DNA from: Turbatrix aceti
Taxonomy: Eukaryota; Nematoda; Chromadorea; Rhabditida; Panagrolaimidae
NCBI GenBank assembly: GCA_963969345.1
Contig: OZ017767.1
Coordinates: 5,298,739-5,362,738, forward strand
Length of the DNA: 64,000 bases
Direction of reading: 5' to 3'
Shown: positions 11,790-22,210 of the stretch, piece by piece
Layout of the letters: each line of letters starts with the position of its first letter
How positions within the stretch are numbered: position 1 is the stretch's first letter
Position numbers and translations under genes: made by a program
Notes under the pieces: model-generated
Told to the model about the DNA's origin: nothing
Databases searched by the model: none
The model's input: the letters and a program-made list of their open reading frames with translations, nothing else

Positions 11790-12395
11790 TATAAAAAAAA
11801 TATTTTTGCAAGACTTTCCAGTCGATTTTTCAAAATTTTTTCTGAATCAAAAAATCTGATTTGTGAATAAAATAATTTCTAATGTATGGGAAAAAAAAGA
11901 AAAAAAGACGATACAAAAGCAAGATGTGATCCAGAGTATATCAAACATAAAGAAAAAATTTAAAAAAAGATAAACAATCAAATTTTGACAAAGAAAATTA
12001 CAGAAAATTACAAATTTATTACTACTTTGTACACATTTATTTTATTTAATCTGAACGCTCAAAATTGTTTAAAAAATTTATGTTTACATGAAAAATCTAG
12101 GATAAAAAAATATTTCTGCAAGACTTTCCAGTCGATTTTTCAAAATTTTTTCTGAATCAAAAAATCTGATTTATGAATAAAATAATTTCTAATGTATGGA
12201 AAAAAAGAAAAAAAGATACAAAAGCAAGATCAAGCATAAAGAAAAAAATTTAAAAAAAAAGATAAACAATCAAATTTTGAGAGAGAAAATTACAAAAAAA
12301 TACATATTTGTTACTACTTTGTACACATTTTAATTTATTTAATCTGAACGCTCAAAATTGTTAAAAAGAATTTATGTTTACATGAAAAATCTAGG
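11790..12395. repeat. Two-copy tandem duplication of about 310 bp, A/T-rich
   Basis: The block from about 11790 to 12101 is repeated at 12102-12395. Both copies start near TGCAAGACTTTCCAG and end near GAAAAATCTAGG. They differ by point changes and a few indels, so the duplication is not very recent. It is non-coding. Confidence 0.85.
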
Positions 12396-13798
12396 AAAAT
12401 GCGCATGCTCATTGACCCTTCTAACATATCGATCTAGCCCCTTTTTCACTTCAGCTTAAGAGCATAAAATTGCAACCAATTAAATCACTACAAAAACAGA
12501 AAAAAATTGTGCAATTCTGGAATAAAAATAAATGTTTACTTCACGTGTCAGGGAAATACAGCTGGACAGAGTCAGAGACTCAAAGTCCATCCCCACCTAT
12601 CCTTGTCACTCATTAAGAACCCATTTGGTATCTTCTTCGCATCAATTTTGATAAAAATGGATCCATAGGATCATATGCATATGCATGTATTCATCAAACG
12701 ATGAAAACGAGCCAAAAAAAGAAAGAAAAACAAAGGTTGTACTGTTGAGAAAAGTACAACATAATTTTTATGACTCGTAAGCACTCAAATCCAGAAAACA
12801 ATGTCGGAAATAAGCAGTTGCCCGCCAAACAAAAATCCGAAGAGCTCCTGGCTCTTCCTCTGCTGTCCAAGTGGAAGCAGCAGAGGTAGCCGGGCGACTA
12901 GTTCACCCAGCTTATAAATATGAAATATGACCAGTGATACTACAACTACCGATAATTTGTCCTCTTCAGAATGGCAAGCCATCTGGAATCTATGAATCTT
13001 AATTGGGATTGAAAGTGCACAGCCCTAAAGGCGCGGTCATGTGCTTTCCACGACCGTCTTACGAGCTTGCCCGTGGCTTCTCTTCGGTCGCAGTGCCTGG
13101 CTTAAAATACCTTGGGCAACACACATATGGGTAGCCCGATAATGGATACAAACCGCACACACTACGGTTTCCATATAAAGGGTTCGGACCGTAGACTAGT
13201 GCTACAATCAAAGTGATGATGGGGAGGGTATAACTATTAGGACTCCTTTATCGGTAAGAGAGTTCTTTGTCCTCAAAAAACTAGTTTAAAAAATGGATTT
13301 CTGCAAGGCCGACAAGTGACAGACTCGTAACCGTTTTCTGAATTCTAATGGCTAGTGTCACATGAATTATGTTTATACGGTCTCAACCTGTTCAAGCCTC
13401 GGCTTTTCTTGGGTTTTTTCACCGTTCACACCGTTCGGTAAAATTTTGTTTAAAAATAATAAATGAGCTCAGAAAATAATCAAACGAGAACCAACGAATG
13501 TCCGAAGGTTATTTAGGTCCGGCAACAATTCATCGCCTTCCCTGTCAAGCAATTTGCACTGACGCGTGAAATAAATATTTTTCTTTACACCAAATTTACC
13601 TAATCGTTCTTCTTGTTTTTGTCGTGCTTCAATTTACGCACAACATGCACTCATCCTGGGATGCAAACGTTTATGTGACCGGCTTTGATCTATTTAAAAG
13701 CCTTCTGGTCACTCCTAGGGACCTAAATCAGGGTCTCATATTGCTTAAACTCAAAGCGAGCCCCTGGTAAACCCAATTAAACAAAAAAAAGGTTTTAT
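12396..13798. other. Intergenic, no gene recognised
   Basis: Mixed composition with only short frames. No domain, RNA gene or clear repeat could be recognised. Confidence 0.45.
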
Positions 13799-13848
13799 AG
13801 TGCCGGATTCGCCTCCCAATTAGTGCACCACCCACTGAATCCGGCACT
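13799..13848. other. 12-bp perfect hairpin with 26-nt loop
   Basis: AGTGCCGGATTC (13799-13810) pairs perfectly with GAATCCGGCACT (13837-13848). It sits immediately left of the A/T-rich array. Function unknown. Confidence 0.6.
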
Positions 13849-13854
13849 TTCTAA

Positions 13855-15400
13855 AACTACGCATATCTACAAAAAAAACTAAAATACTACTACGAAAAAC
13901 TACGTTAAAAAACTAGGCAAATAACTACGAAAAAACTATATACATATGTACAAAATATTTACAACTATTTACAAAAAATATATACAAAAAACTATGCTAA
14001 AGAACTAGGCAAATAACTACGAACAAAAATTATATACATATATACAAAAATATTTACAACTATTTACAAAAACTATTTACAAATCAACAAAAAATGAACG
14101 TTCAGAAAAAAATAAATGAAAAAAATATATACAAAAAGTTAAAGAACAAAAAATTTTGTTGGTTAGAAAAAAAAATATATACATATATACAAAAATATTT
14201 ACAACTATTTACAAAAAAATATATACAAAAAATCTACTGGTATTCAAAAAACTATGCTAAGGAACTAGGCAAATAACTACGAAAAAACTATGTACATATG
14301 TACAAAATATTTACAACTATTTACAAAAAATATATACAAAAACTATGCTAAAGAACTAGGCAAATAACTACGAACAAAAATTATATACATATATACAAAA
14401 ATATTTACAACTATTTACAAAAACTATTTACAAATCAACAAAAAATGAACGTTCAGAAAAAAATAAATGGAAAAAATATGTACAAAAAGTAAAACAACAA
14501 AAAATTTTGTTGGTTAGAAAAAAAAATATATACATATATACAAAAATATTTACAACTATTTACAAAAACTATTTACAAATCAACAAAAAATGAACGTTCA
14601 GAAAAAAATAAATGGAAAAAATATGTACAAAAAGTAAAACAACAAAAAATTTTGTTGGTTAGAAAAAAAAATATATACATATATACAAAAATATTTACAA
14701 CTATTTACAAAAAAATATATACAAAAAATCTACTGATATTCAAAAAACTATGCTAAGGAACTAGGCAAATAACTACGAAAAAACTATGTACATATGTACA
14801 AAATATTTACAACTATTTACAAAAAATATATACAAAAACTTTGCTAAAGAGCTAGGCAAATAACTACGAACAAAAATTATATACATATATACAAAAATAT
14901 TTACAACTATTTACAAAAACTATTTACAAATCAACAAAAAATGAACGTTCAGAAAAAAATAAATGGAAAAAATATGTACAAAAAGTAAAACAACAAAAAA
15001 TTTTGTTGGTTAGAAAAAAAAATATATACATATATACAAAAATATTTACAACTATTTACAAAAAAATATATACAAAAAATCTACTGGTATTCAAAAAACT
15101 ATGCTAAGGAACTAGGCAAATAACTACGAAAAAACTATGTACATATGTACAAAATATTTACAACTATTTACAAAAAATATATACAAAAAACTAATCTGCT
15201 GCTATTCGAAAAACTACGCTAAAAAACTAGGCAAATAACTACGAACAAAAAATATATACATATATACAGAAATATTTACAACTATTTACAAAAAATATAT
15301 ACAAAAAACTAATGTACTGATATTCAAAAAACTATGCTAAATAACTAGGCAAATAACTACGAACAAAAATTATATACTTATGCTATTTACAAAAAAAATC
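13855..15400. repeat. A/T-rich complex tandem array with higher-order structure
   Basis: It is built from short units such as CTAGGCAAATAACTACGAA, ATATACATATATACAAAA and TATTTACAACTATTTAC. The marker ATGAACGTTCAG recurs at 14094, 14445, 14590 and 14941, giving spacings of 351, 145 and 351 bp. The larger unit is therefore about 351 bp, with one partial internal copy. From 15400 to about 15720 the sequence stays A-rich but the units decay. Non-coding. Confidence 0.85.
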
Positions 15401-15834
15401 TACAAAAAAATAACGTTTCGGAAAAAGGCGAAACAAAAAAATGATGATAGAAAAAAATTAATTAGTGAAAAAAAGATAAATGCGTAAAAAAATAGTAAAA
15501 AAAAAAGTAAAATTGTGTTGGTTAAAGAAAAAAATATATACAAAGAACTACGAATTATAAAAAAAATGGTGAGTGAAAAATATTAAAAAAATATGGCGTT
15601 AAAAAATTGTTAGTGATATAAGTGAAAGACTACTTAGTAAGATATAAATATAATAAAAAAAATAATATAAAAAGTTAAAAAGTTAAAAAAAAATCTGGTT
15701 TTTCACAGTAAAAAAATAACCTCACCGATTTTGGTGGCATTTTCGAAGTGCTGCAGGCACTGTCTTCAATCAAGGGCCTGGGTAGAGTGGCGTTTTGCCG
15801 GCACGCTTGAAAGTTGTCCTGACTGTAGCCCGGT

Positions 15835-18800
15835 TCACTGGCTAGTCATAATCAGGTGGGTTGGGCTAGGGGCTGAAGGGGAGGTCGAAAGAGGGTCAAA
15901 ACCGACGCTGCTTGGTTTTTTGACTCCCGTGTCCGGCAGCACCACGAACGGGTCTTTGCCGACTCCATGGTGTCGGATACGGTAGCGTAGAAAGCGATTT
16001 TTCGCCGCGAGCAGCAGGAACTTGGATGCAAGGTATTGCATTTTGTGTAAAAAATTTGGATGGGGGGCTGCAGGTCTTGTCGCGAGAGTTCAAGTCAAAT
16101 TGGTCTTCGCAGAGCAGAGTCGCGTTGTTGCCGACGTCATTCAGGCAGATTGCGTCGCTGACGTTGAGCGAGATGCAGGGATTAAAAACTGAAAAAAATC
16201 GTTTTATAGAAACAACAGAGAAAAATCGTTTTATAGAAACACTTACTCGTCTCGTGATTTTCAACGGTGGGGAGGAGTGATCGCACAATTGCGACACCGG
16301 CGTGATCCGGTAGCGCAGAAAACCATTCTTCGCAGCGAGTTGCAGGAACTTGGATGAGATTCTGCAGGTCTTGTCGCGCGAGTTCAAGAGTCTCTGCATT
16401 CGGTGGCGACAAACAGTCTGCTTCCGAGAAGCTCAGATCAGACGGCAAGTTTTCAATAAGCGAAAAAGGTGTTGTTCGCATTTGATTTCTTGTGGTTGGC
16501 GACCGCTCGGTCGATACAACGTCAAAAACCACGGATCTGGCGATGTCTGCAGTCAACGACCGTGGTACGGTTTCTATCTGCGTCGGGAGAGCGTCTGAGG
16601 CGGCCGTTTTCGTGGTCGTGGATGTCGATCCAGTAGATGAATCGACGAGGCGAGAGTGAGTCAAAAACGACGCTGCTAGGATGTTCAACGCCCGTGACTG
16701 ACAGCATCAGTGCATCGCTGAAACAGTTTTATAAAAACAGAGAACTTGAAATATTCATCAAAAACGAAAAAATGTCAAAAAATACTTACCTTGACTTTGT
16801 AGGTGAGTAAATAAATTATTAATAAATATAGTTAGTTTAAATATAATAAAACAATCCGACCATTGGTATTTGAATGAATGCTGCAAGTCTTGTCGCGCGC
16901 GTTCAAAATCAGCAATTTGTCGAGGCACAGGAAAATTGTTGGTTGCACTCGATTTCACGTCTCCGGCGACGACCTTGCCGACGTAATCGAGTCCGGTGTC
17001 GTCGTCCAGGATGCGCCAGACGTGAACAAAAGCAACGTCGCCGGCGTCTTTGGGAGCGCAGCTGACGAAGAGTTGGCGGCCGATCTCGTCGATGGCGAGG
17101 TCGAAGAGCAGGGAACAGTTGCTGTCAGCAGTCAGCGAGATAACAGTTGTCCGGTTTCCTTCTGCGTCGGGAGAGCGTCTGAGGCGGCCGTTTTCGTGGT
17201 CGTGGACGTCGATCCAGTAGATGAATCGTCGAGGCGAGAGCGAGTCAAAGACGACGCTGCTCGGGTGTCCGACTCCCGTGACTGGGAGCACCACGAACGG
17301 GTCTTCGCCGACGCCATGATGCCTGATACGGTAGCGCAGAAAGCGATTCTTCGCCGCGAGGAGCAGGAACTTGGATGGGGGGCTGCAGGTCTTGTCGCGC
17401 GCGTTCAAGTCACATTGATCTTTGCAGAGCGACTTCGACGTCGTTCAGTCCTTGGCTTTCGACGGCAGCAAGGAGTAACGGTTGTAATGGTATCGGATAT
17501 CGGGTTCATGGCTGAAACAGTTTTTTTTATAAAAACTGAGAATTTGAAAAACGCATCAAAAACGTAAAAATATCAAAAAAATGCTTACCTTGATAAATAA
17601 ATTATTAATAATAATAGTTGTTTTAAATATTAAATTAAATAAATAATCGTTCAGGTATTAAGATGAAGGCTGCAAGTCTTATCGCGCGCACGTGCGCGCC
17701 GTCTGGATGCGTCGGAGGTAGCCGTTCGTCCAGAACACGGCCCCGGTCACCATATCGACAGCCAAGCCACGCGTGTTGCGGATCGAAGGCCCGGAAACGA
17801 TGTCTTGCGAGACGCCGCCCTCGAATGCGACTCGTCGGATCGCGCCGGTCCGTTCATGGCGGTTCTCCACGGCAAAGTAGATGAATCTGCGCCGGGAGTC
17901 GACTGCGAGTGCTTCAGGAGCCGAAGTGACGTTGGCGGCGACGAGAAAATCGTAGTTGGGTGCATCCTTGTTGGTCGAGATGCGCAGGAGGTCGTTGGAG
18001 ACGTTTGACTGCGAGAAGACAAAGAAAGCTGTCGGACGACGGCACGACTTGCCGTCTTCCTGAAGCTCGAAGCCCGCGCCGCAGAGACACGAATGACTCA
18101 TATCCGGTCTGAAACAATCATTGAAGCATTTTCCCCCTGAACAAACTCTGTAATAAAACTTACAGGTTGACACATATCTGATCACACGCTCCGGCCGACG
18201 GGTAACAGCCCCGGGAAGTCTTTGGGACACTTCCGACCACGCCGTTAGTCGGGACACGGACCAGCGGGCTCCTCGAAGTCAAGACCAGCTTGGTAGGTCT
18301 CAACGCGACAGCCTTGAGCGCGGTAAGGTGAAAAATGGCCGAGATCGAAGAGCTCAAAACCGGCGCCACTCGAAGTCGTTGTATCAGTGACGAGACCGTG
18401 ATTCGGCCCGATCGCGACGGCGGTGATGGATCGACTCAGAGGTGAGCGGCAGTAGAGCGTGTCGCCAAGTCGCGTGCAGTCAGACACGTCGTGGAAACGA
18501 GTTGCGATCTGGCGGTACTCGCTTCCGTCGCCGAGTCGCACCGAAGCCAAAGTCCGGCCATCCGAGTCGTCGAGCCAGTAGACAGTGTCGTGGTCGATGT
18601 CGATGACGACGTCGGCGACAGAGGCCGTTTTTGGCAGGTTGAAAAGAGTCTGGCGATGCGTGCCGTCGAGCCAGACGCGTTCGAGTCGCACTTGGCCGTC
18701 AATGGTGTTCGCAAAGTAGAGCACGCCGGTTCGGGGATCAAGTTGAAGGCAACAGGCTTTGCCGAAGCCGCTGGACAGCAGAGTCCGTCGTACGTCACTT

Positions 18801-19184
18801 GGAGCGTCGATTCGTTGCACTTCGAGTTTGCCGAGCGCTGGATCGAGCACGAAGACGTTCTGGCCGAGCCAGTCCACGGCCAGGTAGGCTCCGGTGGCAG
18901 AAAACGTGTCGGCGAGGGTCTCGACAGTGCCATTGCCATCGATGAGGCGCCGCTGCACCTGGCTGCCGGTGGGGCTTGCGTTGAGCCAGTACACGTGCTG
19001 CCTGAGCGGGTCGTAGTCGACAGCGACGATGTTTGTGGGCGCAGGATCGAGAATGAGTGCAGTCGGGGCAAAGTCGCGGGTGTCGAGTGAGACGAAGAAG
19101 AGCGAGGATCTCGATGCAACCAGCAACGCGTGTCGGACGCCGGCGGGACCACAGGTGGCGTTGTCAGAGAGCAGCCGGACGAAT
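15835..19184 (-). pseudogene. Inverted, rearranged partial copy of the LRP5/6-like gene
   Basis: The minus strand repeats exons 4-6 of the gene at 24493-30477. The exon-4-like block (19184-18164) keeps about 99% protein identity over some 280 residues, but one extra C near 18340 shifts the frame before the EGF module. The intron after it (18163-18109) is retained. The exon-5-like block (18108 to about 17690) then ends in a 13-nt deletion and a breakpoint. Three exon-6-like blocks follow (about 17511-16900, 16717-16245 and 16188-15850), each behind a TTTATAAAA...TTTCAG intron-like sequence and each damaged. Retained introns point to a DNA-level duplication, not retroposition. No signal peptide, LDL-A repeats or membrane segment are present, so it cannot encode the receptor. 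Confidence 0.9.
16029..16055. mobile_element. 27-bp transposon-end insertion inside the pseudogene
   Basis: A 27-bp insert starting CAAGGTATTGCATTTTG is flanked by direct repeats TTGGATG (16022-16028 and 16056-16062). The intact exon lacks it. Its end resembles the TIR of the element at 9357-9918. Confidence 0.6.
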
Positions 19185-19185
19185 T

Positions 19186-19214
19186 TTTATTTTTTTTTTT
19201 TTTTTTTTTTTTTT

Positions 19215-19245
<31 letters not shown>

Positions 19246-19306
19246 TTGTTTTTTTTTTTTTTTTTTTTTGTTTTTTTTTTTTTTTTTTTGTTTTTTTTTT
19301 TTTTTT
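19186..19306. repeat. Poly-T tract interrupted by single Gs
   Basis: About 120 bases of T with single Gs at 19217, 19234, 19248, 19270 and 19290. It lies exactly at the inner breakpoint of the inverted LRP5/6 copy. Confidence 0.95.
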
Positions 19307-19669
19307 CTGAAAACAAATATTTAATAAATTACAAATTCAAAAAAAAACTCACTTTTTTTGTATGTTTTTCAGCGGATGTTAATATTTCAGAACGCCCGCA
19401 GAGCCGGAGTGCGGGCGAACTGTTGTGCCTCTCTGAAAAATCATAATAATTTAGTTTCATTAACATTTGGTGTATTTTTTTCAATTAATGTTTTGTTTTA
19501 ATTTCAGCGTTTTTGCAGACTTTTTATCTCATTTTGTATCAGAAAACACAAAATTATTCTCTTCAACGAAAAAAACAATTTTTTTATCAAAAAATTATTT
19601 TTGTTTTCATTCCATAAAAAAAAATTATATAACCCATATTTTCCATTTTTGCTTTGAAAAGTTGTAAAC

Positions 19670-20194
19670 TCACCAGAGGCACCAGAAGGCCCTCGCCACC
19701 CGGGCGAAGAGGTTGCGCTGGGGGCGAGGGCGCTCCACGGCCCATGCCACTTGGGTTGGCGGCGGCGGCGGCGGAAGCAGCCGGTGCAGCCGGTGGAACT
19801 GGCGCTGGAGGGCCAGTTCAGCCAGCAGCTGCCGCTGGTCCTCCGGGAACGGCGAGTCGAACTCGCCGTCTTCGGCCGGGTCACTGACCTGCCCGGTTGT
19901 GCCGCTGGGCCCGGGGAGGTCGATGGGGGTGGTGGCTGCGGCGTCGGTGACGGTGGTCTGGTCGATGGGGGTGGTGGCTGCGGCGTCGGTGACGGTGGTC
20001 TGGTCGGTGGGGGTGGTGGCCGCGGCGTAGACGTCGACGACGTGGTGTACGACGTTGACGGGGTCGTCGCACGCCAACGCGGCGACCCCTGTCGCCACCT
20101 GTCGTCCCCCCCGGCCGACGTGCGACCACAACCATCCGAGGATGGCTGGGCCGCAGGCCTCCAGCGTTTGTTCAATCGCGGCGATACAAACCAT
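19670..20194 (-). CDS. Small hydrophobic protein, module A, with extended tail
   Basis: ATG at 20194 opens a frame of about 174 codons to the TGA near 19670. The first 55 residues are hydrophobic with an IEQTLEACGPAILGWLW stretch and a later ALACDDPVN motif, shared with the copies at 21657-21839 and, more weakly, 21333-21488. The unique C-terminal part carries a Thr/Ala-rich 14-residue repeat (three copies, TTVTD-containing), an acidic stretch, and a run of prolines. A GTGAGT sits on the stop codon, so the end could instead be a splice donor. I do not recognise the family. It could be a small membrane or secreted protein, or one of a set of duplicated exons. Confidence 0.5.
   Translation of the reverse strand: MVCIAAIEQTLEACGPAILGWLWSHVGRGGRQVATGVAALACDDPVNVVHHVVDVYAAATTPTDQTTVTDAAATTPIDQTTVTDAAATTPIDLPGPSGTTGQVSDPAEDGEFDSPFPEDQRQLLAELALQRQFHRLHRLLPPPPPPTQVAWAVERPRPQRNLFARVARAFWCLW
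19913..20030. repeat. 42-bp minisatellite within module A
   Basis: A 42-bp unit rich in GGTGGTGGCTGCGGCGTCGG is repeated almost three times. It encodes the Thr/Ala-rich 14-residue repeats of the minus-strand frame; the length is a multiple of three, so the frame is kept. Confidence 0.85.
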
Positions 20195-20312
20195 GATTCT
20201 AAAATAATTTATTCCGATATACACAATTTCACCCGATCAAGTTCAGAACGTAATTATCACGAATCACTCCTATCGTTATCCAAAATTCAGCAAGCATTTT
20301 TATAAAGCTCAG
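20195..20312 (-). promoter_or_regulatory. Promoter-like 5' segment of module A
   Basis: On the minus strand a TATAAAA (20306-20300) lies about 110 nt before the ATG at 20194. The 45 bases just before the ATG, containing TTGATCGGGTGAAATTGTG, are conserved upstream of the related modules (near 21551, 21865 and, more diverged, 22107). Conservation is seen; promoter function is inferred. Confidence 0.45.
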
Positions 20313-21269
20313 GATTCATTGCAGACGCGTGATGAACGTCCACCGATCAGAAATCGCCATTTTCGCGCGCGTTTGGCTCTGCAACGCAGCGTGCCTAGTG
20401 CAGTCAGTCTGCGAGAGTTACCTTTTTGCCTGATCACTGACCAGTCCGTTCTGTGCGTTGTCTTTTGTCATCCGATTTCGCTTGTTTCTTACCTGTCTTT
20501 GTTTTTTATCCATTCCGTATTTCGAATCTGGATGCCATCGTATTCACCACGAAGCTAACAAAATCATAAATATTTACTTTTGTCTGGCCAGACATTTTTT
20601 TTGATGACGTTTTCTCGGGTTACTCGTGACCGATGTGTTCACGGCTATCATTGCTCTCTCTGTGGTGGAGCCGTCTGGCATAGTATGTAATTAATTTTTG
20701 TATGATCTTTCAACTTTTTTTTGTATTTTTCTTCTTTTCGCTGCACTTCATCCCACCTCCTAGGACTAGGAGAACACCCTGCATACGAGCGTGCGTGAAC
20801 ACGTGCACAATGTGCCCTGCCTTTACTTGTCTTTTTTACTCGCTTTCCTTCTGATTTCTTGCCTTGTCGATCGATCTGTTGCAATTTTTTAATCAATGTC
20901 TGCCGCATTTTTGTTCGATTTTACTTGTACGTACATTTCCCTTGTTGCTCGATATGTGAAAAATAATTGTTTTTTTTTGATAAAATTTTTTTTTCCAACT
21001 TTCGCTCAATTCATGAAATAGGATTTATGGCATTTATTTTTTTTTCAAAAAACAATATAAGGGAAAACACAATTCATCGGGAGTGCAATTTGGTCGACGC
21101 GATGGTGAACATTTTGAGGGCTGATTTCTGTCATGTCACGAAAAAAACGGCATTTTGGCAGATGTTTTTTCTGTAAAAAGCACAGTAAGCAAGTATAACA
21201 TGAAATCCAGCGTGTAATTTTTTTATAAAAAAAAATAATTGAAAATTTTGTTATCAAAAAAATAATTAA
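20313..21269. other. Spacer within the module region, no gene recognised
   Basis: No convincing coding frame. The last part (about 21180-21269) resembles the A/T-rich intron-like segment found after each module. Confidence 0.45.
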
Positions 21270-21332
21270 TAAAGACGAATTTCAAAAAGGAACTCACTTT
21301 TTTTGATTTTTCCGCCGTGTCTGCGAACTGTT

Positions 21333-21488
21333 TAGCCCCGCCAGAAGACGTTGACCGGGTCGTCGACGGCCATCGCCACGGCCGTCACGGCCAACGCGGG
21401 GGCCACCGTGGCCCTGTTGAGCCAAATCCGGCGGGCCACGATTGGCACGACCACTTCCAGCGTGGCTTCGAGCAAATCAACGAACATT
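21333..21488 (-). CDS. Small hydrophobic protein, module B (51 aa)
   Basis: ATG at 21488, stop TAA at 21335-21333. The product has LLEATLEVVVP near the start and AMAVDDPVNV near the end, the same order of motifs as modules A and C but with low overall identity. The module is flanked by the shared CGGGTGAAATTGTGTAT block upstream and a GTGAGTTC downstream. Very short; it may be an exon of a longer transcript and not a complete gene. Confidence 0.4.
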
Positions 21489-21656
21489 TTTGATTTACCT
21501 CAAAATTTCAATTTCTGAAATAGAAAATTTTTGAAATAATCTTTTCCGGTATACACAATTTCACCCGATCAATTATTTTATCAAAAAAAATAATTGAAAC
21601 TTTTTTTATGAAAAAAATAATTGATAATGCCGAATTCGAAAAATGAACTCACTTTT

Positions 21657-21839
21657 TTATACATATTTATACAGAACGTCGGCGACGTGGTGGACGCCGT
21701 TCACGAGGTCGTCGCACGCCAAAGCGACGACCCCTGTGGCCACTTGTTGTCGGACGCGGCCGACCTGCGACCACAACCATCCGAGGATGGCTGGGCCGCA
21801 GGCTTCCAGCGTTTCTTCGATCACGGCGATCACAACCAT
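21657..21839 (-). CDS. Small hydrophobic protein, module C (60 aa)
   Basis: ATG at 21839, stop TAA at 21659-21657. Residues 1-50 closely match module A: the hydrophobic IEETLEACGPAILGWLW block, an R/Q-rich linker, ALACDDLVN and HHV. The next bases are GTGAGTTC, as in the sister modules, and TTTTAG sits four bases before the ATG, so the block looks like an exon with its own start. No family recognised. A single predicted membrane helix near the N-terminus is likely. Confidence 0.45.
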   Translation of the reverse strand: MVVIAVIEETLEACGPAILGWLWSQVGRVRQQVATGVVALACDDLVNGVHHVADVLYKYV

Positions 21840-21862
21840 GATTCTAAAATAATTTATTCCGA

Positions 21863-22210
21863 TATACACAATTTCACCCGATCAAGTTCAGCGCCTAATT
21901 ATTTTATCAAAAAAAATAATTGAAAATTTTTTTATGAAAAAAAATAATTAATAAAGTTGAATTTCAAAAATGAACTCACTTTTAATACATATTTATACAG
22001 AATTCGGCGGGCGAGGCCGTACGGTGTCAGCGGCAGATGAAGGTTTCCCGAAAGCGCGCTTGAGCATTCATACTTGATGGAAGAGGGTTTCTGGAATTTT
22101 TCGTAAACACAATTTCATCTCATCAAGTGCAGCGCGTCCTTGTCACGAATCAAAACACTCTAATCGTAATCCGAAATCCATCCAGTATTTTTACACAGCG
22201 CAGAATTCAG
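21863..22210 (-). repeat. Module D: upstream segment and decayed exon
   Basis: The segment 22107-22205 matches the promoter-like segment of module A base for base over long stretches (shared CACGAATCA and GAATTCAGACG ends), but TATAAAA is changed to TGTAAAA. The exon part is decayed to a 14-codon frame before GTGAGTTC near 21970. Confidence 0.5.

Noticed and set aside
12996..13270. Possible structured RNA or tRNA
   Set aside because: A weak ACTACGG/CCGTAG pairing is present, but no cloverleaf or TTCGA box could be built.
14094..14276. 60-codon Lys/Tyr-rich frame in the A/T-rich array
   Set aside because: Composition-driven; it repeats with the array and is broken in sister units.
15731..19090. 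Plus-strand frames across the inverted LRP5/6 copy
   Set aside because: They are antisense shadows of the receptor exons.
15835..19184. Processed (retroposed) pseudogene
   Set aside because: Introns are retained and the T-rich tract is at the 5' side of the copy, so it is a DNA duplication.
19029..19324. Frames coding long phenylalanine runs
   Set aside because: They are read-through of the poly-T tract.
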